From Candidatus Bathyarchaeota archaeon (GTDB lineage: Archaea; Thermoproteota; Bathyarchaeia; RBG-16-48-13; GCA-020355125): a stretch of 5,503 nt of DNA. Of the stretch, positions 1-5,503 are shown piece after piece. The notes below the pieces were generated by a model. The model was not told the origin of the DNA. It searched no databases and saw only the letters and a list, made by a program, of their open reading frames with translations. How positions within the stretch are numbered: position 1 is the stretch's first letter; every line of letters starts with the position of its first letter. Where the stretch lies: positions 1 to 5,503 of the forward strand of contig JAUWWH010000082.1 in assembly GCA_030617005.1 (NCBI GenBank). Direction: 5' to 3'. A program made the translations under genes and the position numbers.

Positions 1-87
1 AGGAAGTTTACTGAGCTTTGAGAAGTAGTGATAAGTGGCTGATGTAATAATGTGTAGGATTAAAATTTAATTCCAAACCCAAAGGAT

Positions 88-96
88 AAAAAAAAA
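88..96 (-). terminator. Oligo-T terminator after the SPFH gene
   Basis: On the minus strand a run of nine T follows CCCC, about 27 bases beyond the SPFH stop codon. Archaeal RNA polymerase stops at such T-rich tracts without needing a hairpin, and none is seen. The position is right for the end of this transcript. The call rests on the T run alone. Confidence 0.5.
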
Positions 97-122
97 GGGG
101 ATTCGTCTTATTTTTCAAAGAC

Positions 123-1073
123 TCAATCAGGGAGATTTCCTTGAGTAGAGTTTGTGTTTATTTGCAAGAATGGTATTACTTCCCCACCGAAGAAGTACGG
201 TAATTTACCGTCCCAATTCATTATAGACAAATATTGCAAGTATTCGGGGTTCTTAGCTAATTGTTCTTGTACTAATTGAATCGCTTGTGCATTTGCTTCT
301 GCTTCGATGATGTTTGCTGCGGCTGTAGCTGTTGCTGTGGTTATTGTTGCGTTGGCTTGAGCTTCTGCTTGTATGATTTGTTGTTGAGCTTCAAATCCAA
401 TACGTAGTAGATCATTTTGTGCTTTTAGTGCTTCTTGTAAAGAGATAACTTTCGCATTGGTGATATCCAAGAAATCTTGATTAAATCTGTAGTTAGTGAT
501 AGATACGTCAATTATGTCTATATCAAAAGGTGCAACTCTTGCTAGCAATATTTCCATAAATCTCGATTTAACAAGCTCACGTTTCTGCAATAGTTCTTCT
601 GCTGTAAAGTCGCTGGTAGTTCCTCTGATACTCTCTTTGATGTTCGGGATAATGATTCTCGTTTCATAGTTCTGTCTCAGGTTAGTGTAAATTTCATCAA
701 CAGCGAGTTCGTTCAGCCGATAGTTCACTGCGATGTCGACCCACACTTCTTGAGTGTCTAATGTTCCACAAGATTGATCTAGAACTTCTGCAAGTTGAGT
801 TTGTGTGTTCATTATAACCACAGAATCTCTGAAAGGAACAATCAAATGGATTCCACTATCGAGTATTCCAACAACACTACCCCATTGCATAAGAACTCCC
901 TTACTTCCAGATTGAACTGTCATAAAAGAAGCTTGACCTATCACTACCATAAGGGCTACTATAACAATCAGACTAATTAACAAAATCATTTTTTTAGAAA
1001 TCATTCCTCTAGGGGTTCCCCGTCTACGTTCAAAGGAATTATTATCTTCAGACATTTTTTTCTTTTCCTCCAT
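123..1073 (-). CDS. SPFH/band 7 (prohibitin/stomatin-like) membrane protein
   Basis: The 316-residue product has a charged cytoplasmic-type N-terminus, one hydrophobic segment at about residues 29-46, and then an SPFH/band 7 domain (about 50-220) beginning with a typical QSGSKGVLMQWG stretch. An Ala/Glu/Gln-rich helical region follows (about 220-280, many AEAQANA-like units) and should form a coiled coil. The C-terminal MNWDGKLPYFFGG-type ending is common in prokaryotic prohibitin/stomatin relatives. Family members form ring-like oligomers on membranes and organise or protect membrane proteins; the client here is unknown. Length is normal for the family. The start is uncertain: the ATG at 1073 has only a distant GAGAGA upstream. 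The ATG at 1055 (Met7) is preceded by GGAGG, about 11 bases away, so it may be the real start. No NfeD-type partner gene lies next to it in the window. The family call is secure; the function is general. Confidence 0.93.
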   Translation of the reverse strand: MEEKKKMSEDNNSFERRRGTPRGMISKKMILLISLIVIVALMVVIGQASFMTVQSGSKGVLMQWGSVVGILDSGIHLIVPFRDSVVIMNTQTQLAEVLDQSCGTLDTQEVWVDIAVNYRLNELAVDEIYTNLRQNYETRIIIPNIKESIRGTTSDFTAEELLQKRELVKSRFMEILLARVAPFDIDIIDVSITNYRFNQDFLDITNAKVISLQEALKAQNDLLRIGFEAQQQIIQAEAQANATITTATATAAANIIEAEANAQAIQLVQEQLAKNPEYLQYLSIMNWDGKLPYFFGGEVIPFLQINTNSTQGNLPD

Positions 1074-1160
1074 TTTTATTTTTTTCTCTCTAACTCAAAA
1101 AATCGAGTTTCTACCATTTTCAAGCGTCTTCAGAGAGAGTTACTCTTCTAGTGGTATCCT

Positions 1161-1170
1161 CAATATAAGT
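1161..1170 (-). promoter_or_regulatory. Possible TATA box of the SPFH gene
   Basis: Minus-strand ACTTATATTG lies about 90 bases upstream of the SPFH start and resembles an archaeal TATA box. It would place transcription start near 1135-1140 and give a leader of about 65 bases. That leader contains a short inverted repeat, AACTC at 1092-1096 and GAGTT at 1105-1109. The background is AT-rich, so the match is weak. Confidence 0.25.
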
Positions 1171-1370
1171 ATCTCGTTAATCAATTGTCTAACCTGTGCT
1201 AATAATAACTCTTTTTTCATTTATGTGTAATTAACTGAAAAATCAATTTAATAATATAAAAAAAGAAGACTTTAGACATGTTTTTCGTTAAATTTTCACT
1301 ATATAATCAAAATTTCTCTTAAAAGTCCAAGTGAATGAAATATACCGAAGTTTTTCTGGGTAAACAAACA

Positions 1371-1391
1371 TTTAAATTAATAAGAAATATA
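1371..1391 (+). promoter_or_regulatory. Candidate tRNA promoter (TATA region)
   Basis: Two TATA-like words precede the tRNA: TTTAAATTA at 1371-1379 and AAATATAAG at 1386-1394. The usual archaeal spacing of about 25 bases puts starts near 1400 or near 1412-1415, leaving a short 5' leader for RNase P to remove. Which word is used cannot be decided from sequence alone. Confidence 0.35.
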
Positions 1392-1434
1392 AGCGTATTT
1401 TAAGACTTAGAAAAGTGTGGCCGCTGTAACGTAG

Positions 1435-1457
1435 AGGAATGGTAACATTCTGCGGAA
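1435..1457 (+). other. tRNA-His intron 1, in the D loop (after G15)
   Basis: The insert starts inside a three-base bulge (AG|A, 1433-1435). It is followed by a six-pair helix, GGAATG (1436-1441) with CATTCT (1446-1451), closed by a GTAA loop. Next comes a helix of CGT (1430-1432) with GCG (1452-1454), then an unpaired GAA/AAT on the 3' side. This is the order of an archaeal bulge-helix-bulge. It is relaxed, because the fourth central pair is an A/G mismatch. The 3' cut could therefore be one base earlier, giving a 22-base intron and a 10-base D loop. A different excision of 20 bases at about 1451-1472 also gives a tRNA, but with a mismatched D stem and no such fold, so I prefer this one. Confidence 0.65.
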
Positions 1458-1477
1458 TCTGGCAGCGTATTGGCCTG

Positions 1478-1507
1478 ACGAAGCGTTCTTTTGACACTTC
1501 GGGCTAA
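1478..1507 (+). other. tRNA-His intron 2, between anticodon bases 34 and 35
   Basis: The boundaries follow the bulge-helix-bulge rule exactly. The central helix has four pairs, GGCC (1472-1475) with GGCT (1502-1505). The 5' bulge is TG|A (1476-1478) and the 3' bulge is AA|T (1506-1508), each cut after its second base. The inner helix has five pairs, CGAAG (1479-1483) with CTTCG (1497-1501). The outer helix is weak (G-T pairs). Splicing joins G34 to T35 and creates the GTG anticodon. The usual archaeal site is 37/38, so this is a non-canonical position. The splicing endonuclease family (EndA) would be the expected cutter; no gene for it lies in this window. Confidence 0.8.
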
Positions 1508-1552
1508 TGGAGCCAGGAGGTGGGGTTCAAATCCCCACAGCGGCCCTCATAT

Positions 1553-1570
1553 TGTAAAGTCATGTTTACA
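1553..1570 (+). other. Small hairpin just after the tRNA
   Basis: TGTAAA (1553-1558) pairs with TTTACA (1565-1570) around a six-base loop, starting eight bases after the tRNA 3' end. It could belong to the tRNA 3' trailer. No T run follows, so it is not a clear terminator. The rest of the 1546-1696 gap shows nothing recognisable. Confidence 0.25.
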
Positions 1571-1696
1571 CAAATAATAGGATACCTTCCATATCAGAAT
1601 GCATTAATATATATTTACAGAGAACTTTTTAAGTTCATAGTTTAGTGTGAATTATAATATAACACTTGGAATAAATTAGAATAAAATGTAGTGTCT

Positions 1697-2320
1697 TTAT
1701 TCTGATTTTTTAAAATTTTCTCTTAAATATGCACCCTTATCTGCAGACTCCACAAGTAATGCGTACCTCTTTAAAACCCCTTTATAGCACTTAGGTTGTG
1801 GTGGAACCCATTGTTTGAGTTTAGCTTTCAATTCCTGATTAGACAACTTCACATCAATCTTTCTCGATGGTATATCTATATTTATCTCATCTCCCTCCTC
1901 TAAAACAGCTATTGGTCCTCCCACCATGGCCTCTGGAGAGACATAACCTATGCAAGGTCCACGAGTAGACCCTGAAAATCGTCCATCTGTAACAAGAGCA
2001 ACGGATTTACCTAACCCCATACCCATCAAAATGGAGGTTACCATATGCATTTCCCTCATGCCAGGACCGCCCTTAGGTCCTTCATAACGAATGACAATAA
2101 CGTCCCCGGATATTATTCTTCCATCAATAAGAGACTTAATAGCATCTTCCATACAATTGAAAATCTTTGCAGGACCTTTATGTTTCATCATGGCTGAATC
2201 TACAGCAACTTGTTTTACAACGGCCCCTTTTGGAGCGAGATTTCCCTTAAGTACAGCAATACCGCCTTCTCTATGTATGGGGTTAGATAACGGTCTTATG
2301 ACTTGTTTGTTCATAATCAT
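1697..2320 (-). CDS. ilvD: Dihydroxy-acid dehydratase, C-terminal part (split gene)
   Basis: These 207 residues are the C-terminal domain of IlvD, the Fe-S enzyme that dehydrates 2,3-dihydroxy-3-methyl(iso)valerate to the 2-keto acids of valine and isoleucine synthesis. The diagnostic blocks are in order: [28 protein letters not shown] at residues 7-30, [14 protein letters not shown] at 78-91, [11 protein letters not shown] at 111-121 with the active-site Ser116, and SADKGA near the end. The frame opens with ATG overlapping the stop of the N-terminal part (ATGA) and has no Shine-Dalgarno sequence in front. If translated separately it would depend on coupling to the upstream frame. On its own it lacks every Fe-S ligand and cannot be an enzyme. 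Joined to the upstream part by a -1 shift, it gives the normal spacing between ENL and VIRPL (nine residues). Confidence 0.9.
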   Translation of the reverse strand: MIMNKQVIRPLSNPIHREGGIAVLKGNLAPKGAVVKQVAVDSAMMKHKGPAKIFNCMEDAIKSLIDGRIISGDVIVIRYEGPKGGPGMREMHMVTSILMGMGLGKSVALVTDGRFSGSTRGPCIGYVSPEAMVGGPIAVLEEGDEINIDIPSRKIDVKLSNQELKAKLKQWVPPQPKCYKGVLKRYALLVESADKGAYLRENFKKSE

Positions 2321-2329
2321 GCTTTTTTT
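2296..2329 (-). other. ilvD frame-break site: A7 run, ATGA overlap and small stem
   Basis: On the minus strand the zero frame reads CTA AAA AAA GCA TGA. The run of seven A (2323-2329) includes the heptamer A AAA AAA, which would allow a -1 slip into the downstream ilvD frame (AGC ATG ATT ATG). Six bases after the run, TTATGA (2311-2316) can pair with TCATAA (2296-2301) around a nine-base loop. The layout resembles a -1 frameshift site, but the stem is AT-rich and weak. One missing A in the assembly would produce the same picture. Confidence 0.5.
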
Positions 2330-3375
2330 AGGTTTTCACCTATTGTCATACCAGTAACAGTTAAAGTTTCAAGATTAAGAAGGGGAGAAAGTTCCTTCAT
2401 TACTCCTGGTATTCCTCCCGCTAAATCGAGGTCTTTCATTGTATATGGACCTGAAGGTTTGATACCTACAATGTGAGGTGTTTCCTTACTTATTTTATCG
2501 AATGTTTCGAGGTTCACTTCGATATCCATCTCTCGTGAGATAGCTGGTATGTGAAGTACTGTGTTGAGAGAACCAGCAATCGCAACATCTACTCTTATCG
2601 CGTTCATGAATGCTTTATAAGTCATGATATTGGAAGGTTTTATATTATCCTCTAGAAGCTTCATAACCTGGATTCCAGTCTTCTCAGCTAAACTAAGCTT
2701 CCCTGGATCTAATGCCATCATGCTAGCGCATCCAGGAAGACTCATGCCCAAAGCTTCAGTTACACAAGCCATGGTATTAGCGGTTCCCATCATCGCGCAA
2801 GTGCCTGCTCCGGGACAGGCCACTTTTACGATTTCCTCTAACTCCTGTTCTGTCATATCACCTACTTGAACCGCTCCAACGAATTCTCGCATATCAGTGA
2901 GGGTAACTCTTATGTCCTTGTATTTCCCATACATCATCGGTCCTGAAGTTAAGACTATGGAAGGAATGTTTATTCTACTAGCTGCCATAAGATGGGCCGG
3001 AACGGTCTTGTCACATCCTGAAATGAGTACCATCGCATCAAATCGGTATGCCTCAACCATAAGTTCCACGGAATCAGCTATTATCTCTCGACTAGGTAGC
3101 GGATACTTCATTCCTTCATGGCCTTGACATATACTATCACAAATTGCTATAGTATTAAATTCAAAGGCAGTTCCACCAGCTGATTGTACCCCAATCTTCA
3201 CAGCTGCAGCAAGGTCCTTTGTATGTATATGCCCAGGGACTAACTCATTCCAAGAGTTAACTACAGCTACAAATGGTTTGGACATCTCTTTTTCTGTCAA
3301 ACCCAAAGCATAAAAAAGCGATCTATGAGCAGCCATTTCACGACCCTCAATGATTTCACGGCTTCTCAATTTCAT
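2317..3375 (-). CDS. ilvD: Dihydroxy-acid dehydratase, N-terminal part (split gene)
   Basis: The 352 residues match the N-terminal two thirds of Ilv[11 protein letters not shown] is at residues 40-49 and a metal-site CDS at 79-81. The [20 protein letters not shown] block follows, then GCDK at 120-123 (cluster Cys121; the Lys that is usually carbamylated is Lys123). GAGTC at 189-193 supplies another cluster Cys, and [18 protein letters not shown] completes the signature. These Cys, Asp and Lys positions suit an Fe-S and Mg-dependent dehydratase. The [10 protein letters not shown] and [13 protein letters not shown] signatures favour IlvD over the sugar-acid dehydratase relatives. The start at 3375 gives the usual MKLRSREI beginning; upstream is only a weak GGAAG. 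The frame ends in TGA just after a run of seven A. Together with the downstream frame it makes about 559-560 residues, a normal IlvD length. It stands alone here, without ilvB, ilvC or leu genes. Confidence 0.92.
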   Translation of the reverse strand: MKLRSREIIEGREMAAHRSLFYALGLTEKEMSKPFVAVVNSWNELVPGHIHTKDLAAAVKIGVQSAGGTAFEFNTIAICDSICQGHEGMKYPLPSREIIADSVELMVEAYRFDAMVLISGCDKTVPAHLMAASRINIPSIVLTSGPMMYGKYKDIRVTLTDMREFVGAVQVGDMTEQELEEIVKVACPGAGTCAMMGTANTMACVTEALGMSLPGCASMMALDPGKLSLAEKTGIQVMKLLEDNIKPSNIMTYKAFMNAIRVDVAIAGSLNTVLHIPAISREMDIEVNLETFDKISKETPHIVGIKPSGPYTMKDLDLAGGIPGVMKELSPLLNLETLTVTGMTIGENLKKA

Positions 3376-3399
3376 TTTTCAATCTTCCAGATAAAGATG

Positions 3400-3440
3400 A
3401 ATATTTGTAATCAATATTTGTATATTACCGAAATATTTGT
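3400..3440 (-). promoter_or_regulatory. Three direct AATATTTGT repeats upstream of ilvD
   Basis: AATATTTGT occurs exactly at 3400-3408, 3413-3421 and 3432-3440 (plus-strand reading), within 25-65 bases of the ilvD start. Each copy contains the palindrome AATATT. A TATA-like minus-strand word, GGTAATATAC (3420-3429), lies between the second and third copies. The cluster could be an operator array overlapping the ilvD promoter, for example for an Lrp-type regulator, which often controls branched-chain amino acid genes; that link is inference. Low sequence complexity could also explain it. Confidence 0.35.
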
Positions 3441-3826
3441 TTTTTTAAGTAAAGATACCAATTCTACACAATAATGGTTAATTCCATACACGTCATAGAT
3501 ATTTCTCTAAACCATGATAACCATGATTCTGCAAAAGAAAGCGATATTCAGTTGGATGAGGTTGGTGTCTTGGCTGTAACCCATCTCTTTTTTTAAAAAA
3601 ACATGCATTAATATAACAATAAATAAAAATTTAGTTCAATCATATTTCATCGCAGAGTGTTATCTAAGAACGTATCAACAAGAATCTATGCAGTCATAGA
3701 GGTAGCCTCCTCTTTTCTATTTTTTAGTTTATTGGTTCTCAATGGAAGAATGAACTACTTAATAAGAAGGAAGAGATGTAGGTGAGAGAGTTTTCAGTTT
3801 GATCAATCTTGCGTCTAAATTCAAGT

Positions 3827-3855
3827 AGAAATTGGGATATTGAATACCAATTTCT
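3827..3855 (-). other. Nine-pair hairpin at the 3' end of the hydrolase gene
   Basis: AGAAATTGG (3827-3835) pairs fully with CCAATTTCT (3847-3855) around an 11-base loop. The hairpin begins immediately after the hydrolase stop codon. No T run follows on the minus strand, so it is not a bacterial-type terminator. It could protect the 3' end of the mRNA or slow the polymerase. Confidence 0.45.
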
Positions 3856-4743
3856 CTATTTATATGCCTTATTTGCATTCTCTGCAATTGCTTCCACGAT
3901 TTGGGGCCAAGTTTCAGGTGGGAGGCTATGTCCCATTCCATCAATAATCAACAATTTTGCACCTAAGATAGCTACTGCAGTATCTTTTCCTCCTTCAACA
4001 GGCACAAGAGGATCATCTGAACCATGAATGACGAGAGTAGGAACATTAATTGATGCAAGTTTAGGTTTTCGATTACCGTTTACTCTAATAGCCACGAGCT
4101 GACGAGTAAAACCTTGAGGATAAAAACAACGATCATACGAACTTGCTATATCTATGCGCCACTTTTCTTCGTCGAAGGGGAATCCAGATCCGTAAATTAT
4201 CCGCCTGCGTTTTATCGATTGCTCAATGTATGCTTCGCGTTTAGTTGGCATTTGCATGAGAAGTACTCTCATCGCTTCTGGTGTTGGTGGCGGTAGATCA
4301 GGATTACCCGTAGATCCCATGATTGAAGTAAGACTTAAAACACGGGTTGGGTGTCGAAACGCTACTATCTGAGAGATATAGGCTCCCATCGAAGCACCAC
4401 ATATATGAGCTTTTTCAACATTGAGGGCGTCTAAAAGACCAACCGCATCATCAGCCATATCCTCTAACAAATATGGAACCTCAACAGTCCCTCCAGATTG
4501 TACCGCATTCATCACCTTCATCACATCTGGTACTCCAGCTTCTTCAAATTTTGTGGATAAACCAACATCACGGTTATCAAATCGTATTACATAAAAACCC
4601 TGACTTACAAGCTGTTCGCAGAATTCCTCGTTCCAATCGATCATTTGACCGCCAAGTCCCATAATTAAAAGAATTGGCTTCGACGATGGATCTCCAAACG
4701 TATCATATTCAATCTGAATATTATTCGCATTTACTTTAGGCAT
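3856..4743 (-). CDS. Alpha/beta hydrolase (esterase-like)
   Basis: The 295-residue protein is a complete alpha/beta-hydrolase. LLIMGLGGQMIDW (about 25-37) carries the oxyanion-hole region, and RFDNRDVGLS is at 54-63. The nucleophile elbow GASMG is at 116-120 with Ser118. HGSDDPLVP (240-248) supplies the acid, probably Asp244, and GMGH (269-272) supplies His272. A cap region lies at about 150-225. The IMGLGGQMIDW and FDNRDVGLS pair is typical of the group often annotated as aclacinomycin methylesterase RdmC-like hydrolases. The true substrate cannot be read from sequence. There is no signal peptide, so it is cytoplasmic. GGTGA (4751-4755), complementary to the 16S rRNA 3' end, lies seven bases before the ATG. 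The gene abuts the TAA of the small upstream frame, suggesting one transcript with the glycosylase-like gene. Confidence 0.93.
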   Translation of the reverse strand: MPKVNANNIQIEYDTFGDPSSKPILLIMGLGGQMIDWNEEFCEQLVSQGFYVIRFDNRDVGLSTKFEEAGVPDVMKVMNAVQSGGTVEVPYLLEDMADDAVGLLDALNVEKAHICGASMGAYISQIVAFRHPTRVLSLTSIMGSTGNPDLPPPTPEAMRVLLMQMPTKREAYIEQSIKRRRIIYGSGFPFDEEKWRIDIASSYDRCFYPQGFTRQLVAIRVNGNRKPKLASINVPTLVIHGSDDPLVPVEGGKDTAVAILGAKLLIIDGMGHSLPPETWPQIVEAIAENANKAYK

Positions 4744-4932
4744 TTAAATTTCACCACATTTTTGTATTAGCATTTGTATAGCTCTCCACTTCGGAGCTTC
4801 CAATAAAAAAGAGGGGGATTCGGTTTTCCTTTCTAGTTTATCTGTTTCTTCTTTCTGTTTTCCTTTTATTGATTTGGTGTAACTCCTAACATGGGCTAAT
4901 GTCGAAAAACAATAACGAAGGCGTTTCATCAC
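4744..4932 (-). CDS. Possible small 62-residue protein
   Basis: I do not recognise this product. The frame starts at GTG 4932 or ATG 4929; that ATG overlaps the TGA stop of the glycosylase-like gene (TGATG). It ends in a TAA that directly touches the hydrolase ATG. The product is basic and charged, with an Arg/Lys-rich start, a Lys/Glu-rich middle (about residues 23-38) and a C-terminal APKWRAIQMLIQK helix. There is no membrane segment and only one or two Cys. No Shine-Dalgarno sequence precedes it, so translation would rely on coupling. The exact fit between two real genes supports it, but an open stretch of this length can arise by chance in AT-rich DNA, and it lies in the same frame as the hydrolase. 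Confidence 0.4.
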   Translation of the reverse strand: MMKRLRYCFSTLAHVRSYTKSIKGKQKEETDKLERKTESPSFLLEAPKWRAIQMLIQKCGEI

Positions 4933-5503
4933 TTCAAAAGAGACAAAGCTATTGAAATATCTTTAGTAATCATTCTTCGTTTACTTTTCTCAATAAAGAA
5001 ACTAGGACCCGCCTGCAGATAGGAGGGGAACACTCTCTTCCCTCGGAAGAAGTACTCTTGATTTCGGATTTTATAGGTAGATCCTGCAGGAATTACCCTT
5101 GGCTCACCACTCCTCTTTGAGATGTAGTTGATAGCTTTTATCGCAACGTCCCCCATGAGCATGAAAACCTTCACATAGGAAAATAAAGCTATTTCCTTCT
5201 CCAGTATGTGAGAGCACTCTTTGATAGTGCCCGACTTTATTCCATATCCAATTTTCCCACATTTCACAGCTGTGGTAAAGTATACACCCAAATCTAGTAA
5301 ATCCTTCATGGATGAAACATCAGCACCAGCATCCTTGAATGCCTGAACTGTAGTCTGCTGAAATAGGGAGTTACCTTTAGCATAATAGTAATCAGAAGAA
5401 TCCGCCGGGGCAGCCTCTGAAATCATCATGATGGAAACCAGTTCAGGTTTCACGTCCACATCTGGTATGATGTAGCACTCGTGCTTCACATCAATACATG
5501 GAA
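4929..5503 (-). CDS. Uracil-DNA glycosylase superfamily protein (5' end open)
   Basis: The product resembles small proteins annotated as uracil-DNA glycosylase family. It has MMISEAAPADSSDYYYAKGN near the N-terminus (counterpart of the GEAPG motif) and SLFQQTTVQAF (counterpart of the FVGxAG region). TTAVKCGK follows in the middle, then VFMLMGDVAIKAINYI, a beta-strand and helix. It ends with VFPSYLQAGPSF, counterpart of the HPSYL motif. Such enzymes remove uracil from DNA, but the motif residues differ from the classical families, so activity is uncertain. A GTG at 5489 gives 186 residues. The frame stays open to the window edge (CCA TGT ATT GAT before that GTG), so the true start may lie outside. 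Its stop overlaps the start of the next small frame, making it the first visible gene of the cluster. Confidence 0.8.
   Translation of the reverse strand, partial: PCIDVKHECYIIPDVDVKPELVSIMMISEAAPADSSDYYYAKGNSLFQQTTVQAFKDAGADVSSMKDLLDLGVYFTTAVKCGKIGYGIKSGTIKECSHILEKEIALFSYVKVFMLMGDVAIKAINYISKRSGEPRVIPAGSTYKIRNQEYFFRGKRVFPSYLQAGPSFFIEKSKRRMITKDISIALSLLK

Larger units (their letters stand above)
1074..1418. other. AT-rich divergent spacer, no gene seen
   Basis: This 345-base stretch between the SPFH start (minus strand) and the tRNA (plus strand) is open in no convincing frame. It holds candidate promoters for both neighbours, the short inverted repeat noted for the SPFH leader, and an 11-base near-palindrome AGAGTTACTCT at 1136-1146. 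I recognise no RNA gene or mobile element in it. Confidence 0.6.
1419..1545 (+). tRNA. tRNA-His(GTG) interrupted by two introns
   Basis: The acceptor stem GCCGCTG (1420-1426) pairs fully with CAGCGGC (1538-1544). It is extended by G1419 opposite C1545, the G-1:C73 pair typical of tRNA-His. The T arm is TGGGG-TTCAAAT-CCCCA (1521-1537). The unspliced gene is far too long for a tRNA and shows no usable anticodon. Removing 1435-1457 and 1478-1507 gives T8 A9 and D stem ACGT/GCGT. The D loop becomes AGTCTGGCA, with A14, G15, G18, G19 and A21 all present. The anticodon stem is TTGGC/GCCAG, with a T27-G43 wobble, and the loop is CTGTGGA with T33 and anticodon GTG. The variable loop is GAGG. The mature RNA would be 74 bases including G-1. 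Exons are 1419-1434, 1458-1477 and 1508-1545. CCA is not encoded. Position 48 is G rather than the usual pyrimidine, and D-stem pair 10-25 is A-T. No other histidine tRNA is visible in the window. Confidence 0.82.
3376..3855. other. 480-base gene-free stretch between ilvD and the hydrolase
   Basis: I see no credible protein gene on either strand. The stretch holds the ilvD upstream repeats, a tandem 9-base repeat AACCATGAT at 3510-3518 and 3519-3527, and a perfect T7A7 palindrome at 3588-3601. It also has a hairpin TCTATG-CAGT-CATAGA at 3685-3700 followed by T-rich sequence, and a minus-strand GGAGG in front of a three-codon frame. The long hairpin at 3827-3855 closes the stretch. The T7A7 could stop transcription from either side. 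Confidence 0.5.

Noticed and set aside
1451..1472. A 20-base first tRNA intron near positions 27-30
   Set aside because: It restores a CTGGC/GCCAG anticodon stem but leaves a C/A mismatch in the D stem and a 12-base D loop, and no bulge-helix-bulge fits its ends.
1475..1511. Reading the tRNA as valine (GAC) with an intron at the usual 37/38 site
   Set aside because: The needed central helix does not form there, while the 34/35 cut has perfect bulges. The G-1:C73 pair also points to histidine.
1420..1545. A type II (Leu/Ser) tRNA with a long variable arm
   Set aside because: No T33-anticodon combination with a paired anticodon stem was found, and the D-arm does not match that class.
2091..3127. 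Several plus-strand frames opposite ilvD
   Set aside because: They mirror the well-conserved ilvD coding frame on the other strand and have no independent support.
3510..3527. Tandem AACCATGAT repeat as a CRISPR-like or mobile-element signal
   Set aside because: There are only two 9-base copies with no spacer between them; this fits simple local duplication.
3500..3600. A C/D box guide RNA in the ilvD-hydrolase spacer
   Set aside because: TGAT-like words occur, but no proper C box (RTGATGA) paired with D boxes (CTGA) at guide spacing was found on either strand.
3759..3944. A 61-codon minus-strand frame across the 3' end of the hydrolase gene
   Set aside because: It overlaps the conserved hydrolase C-terminus in another frame, has no ribosome site and shows no recognisable protein features.

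Overview
The window looks like a low-GC archaeal chromosome segment, probably from a metagenome-type genome. The best evidence for Archaea is a tRNA gene at 1419-1545 that folds into a good histidine tRNA only after two short inserts are removed. The second insert sits in a textbook archaeal bulge-helix-bulge. The remaining genes fit Archaea as well as Bacteria: overlapping reading frames, Shine-Dalgarno-like sites on some genes, and oligo-T tracts as likely terminators. An Asgard-type lineage is a guess only.

Layout: every protein gene is on the minus strand and only the tRNA is on the plus strand. Reading left to right, 123-1073 is a membrane-anchored SPFH/band 7 (prohibitin/stomatin-like) protein, followed on the minus strand by an oligo-T tract. 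An AT-rich spacer of about 345 bases follows, holding divergent candidate promoters. Then come the tRNA-His gene and a dihydroxy-acid dehydratase (ilvD) at 1697-3375. ilvD is broken into two overlapping frames at a run of seven A, exactly where a -1 shift would restore a full-length protein. Three copies of one 9-base word lie just upstream of ilvD. A 480-base gene-free stretch (3376-3855) carries several small repeats and hairpins. At the right is a tightly packed minus-strand cluster, in transcription order: a uracil-DNA glycosylase superfamily protein (open at the window edge), a possible 62-residue protein, and an alpha/beta hydrolase. Each junction there overlaps or abuts.

The genes do not form one pathway. 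IlvD belongs to valine/isoleucine (and pantothenate) synthesis, SPFH to membrane organisation and the glycosylase-like protein to DNA repair; the hydrolase substrate is unknown. The most notable items are the two-intron tRNA-His, whose second intron splits the anticodon itself, and the ilvD frame break with its slippery run and possible downstream stem. The ilvD break may be a sequencing indel, a pseudogene, a real two-part gene, or recoding.
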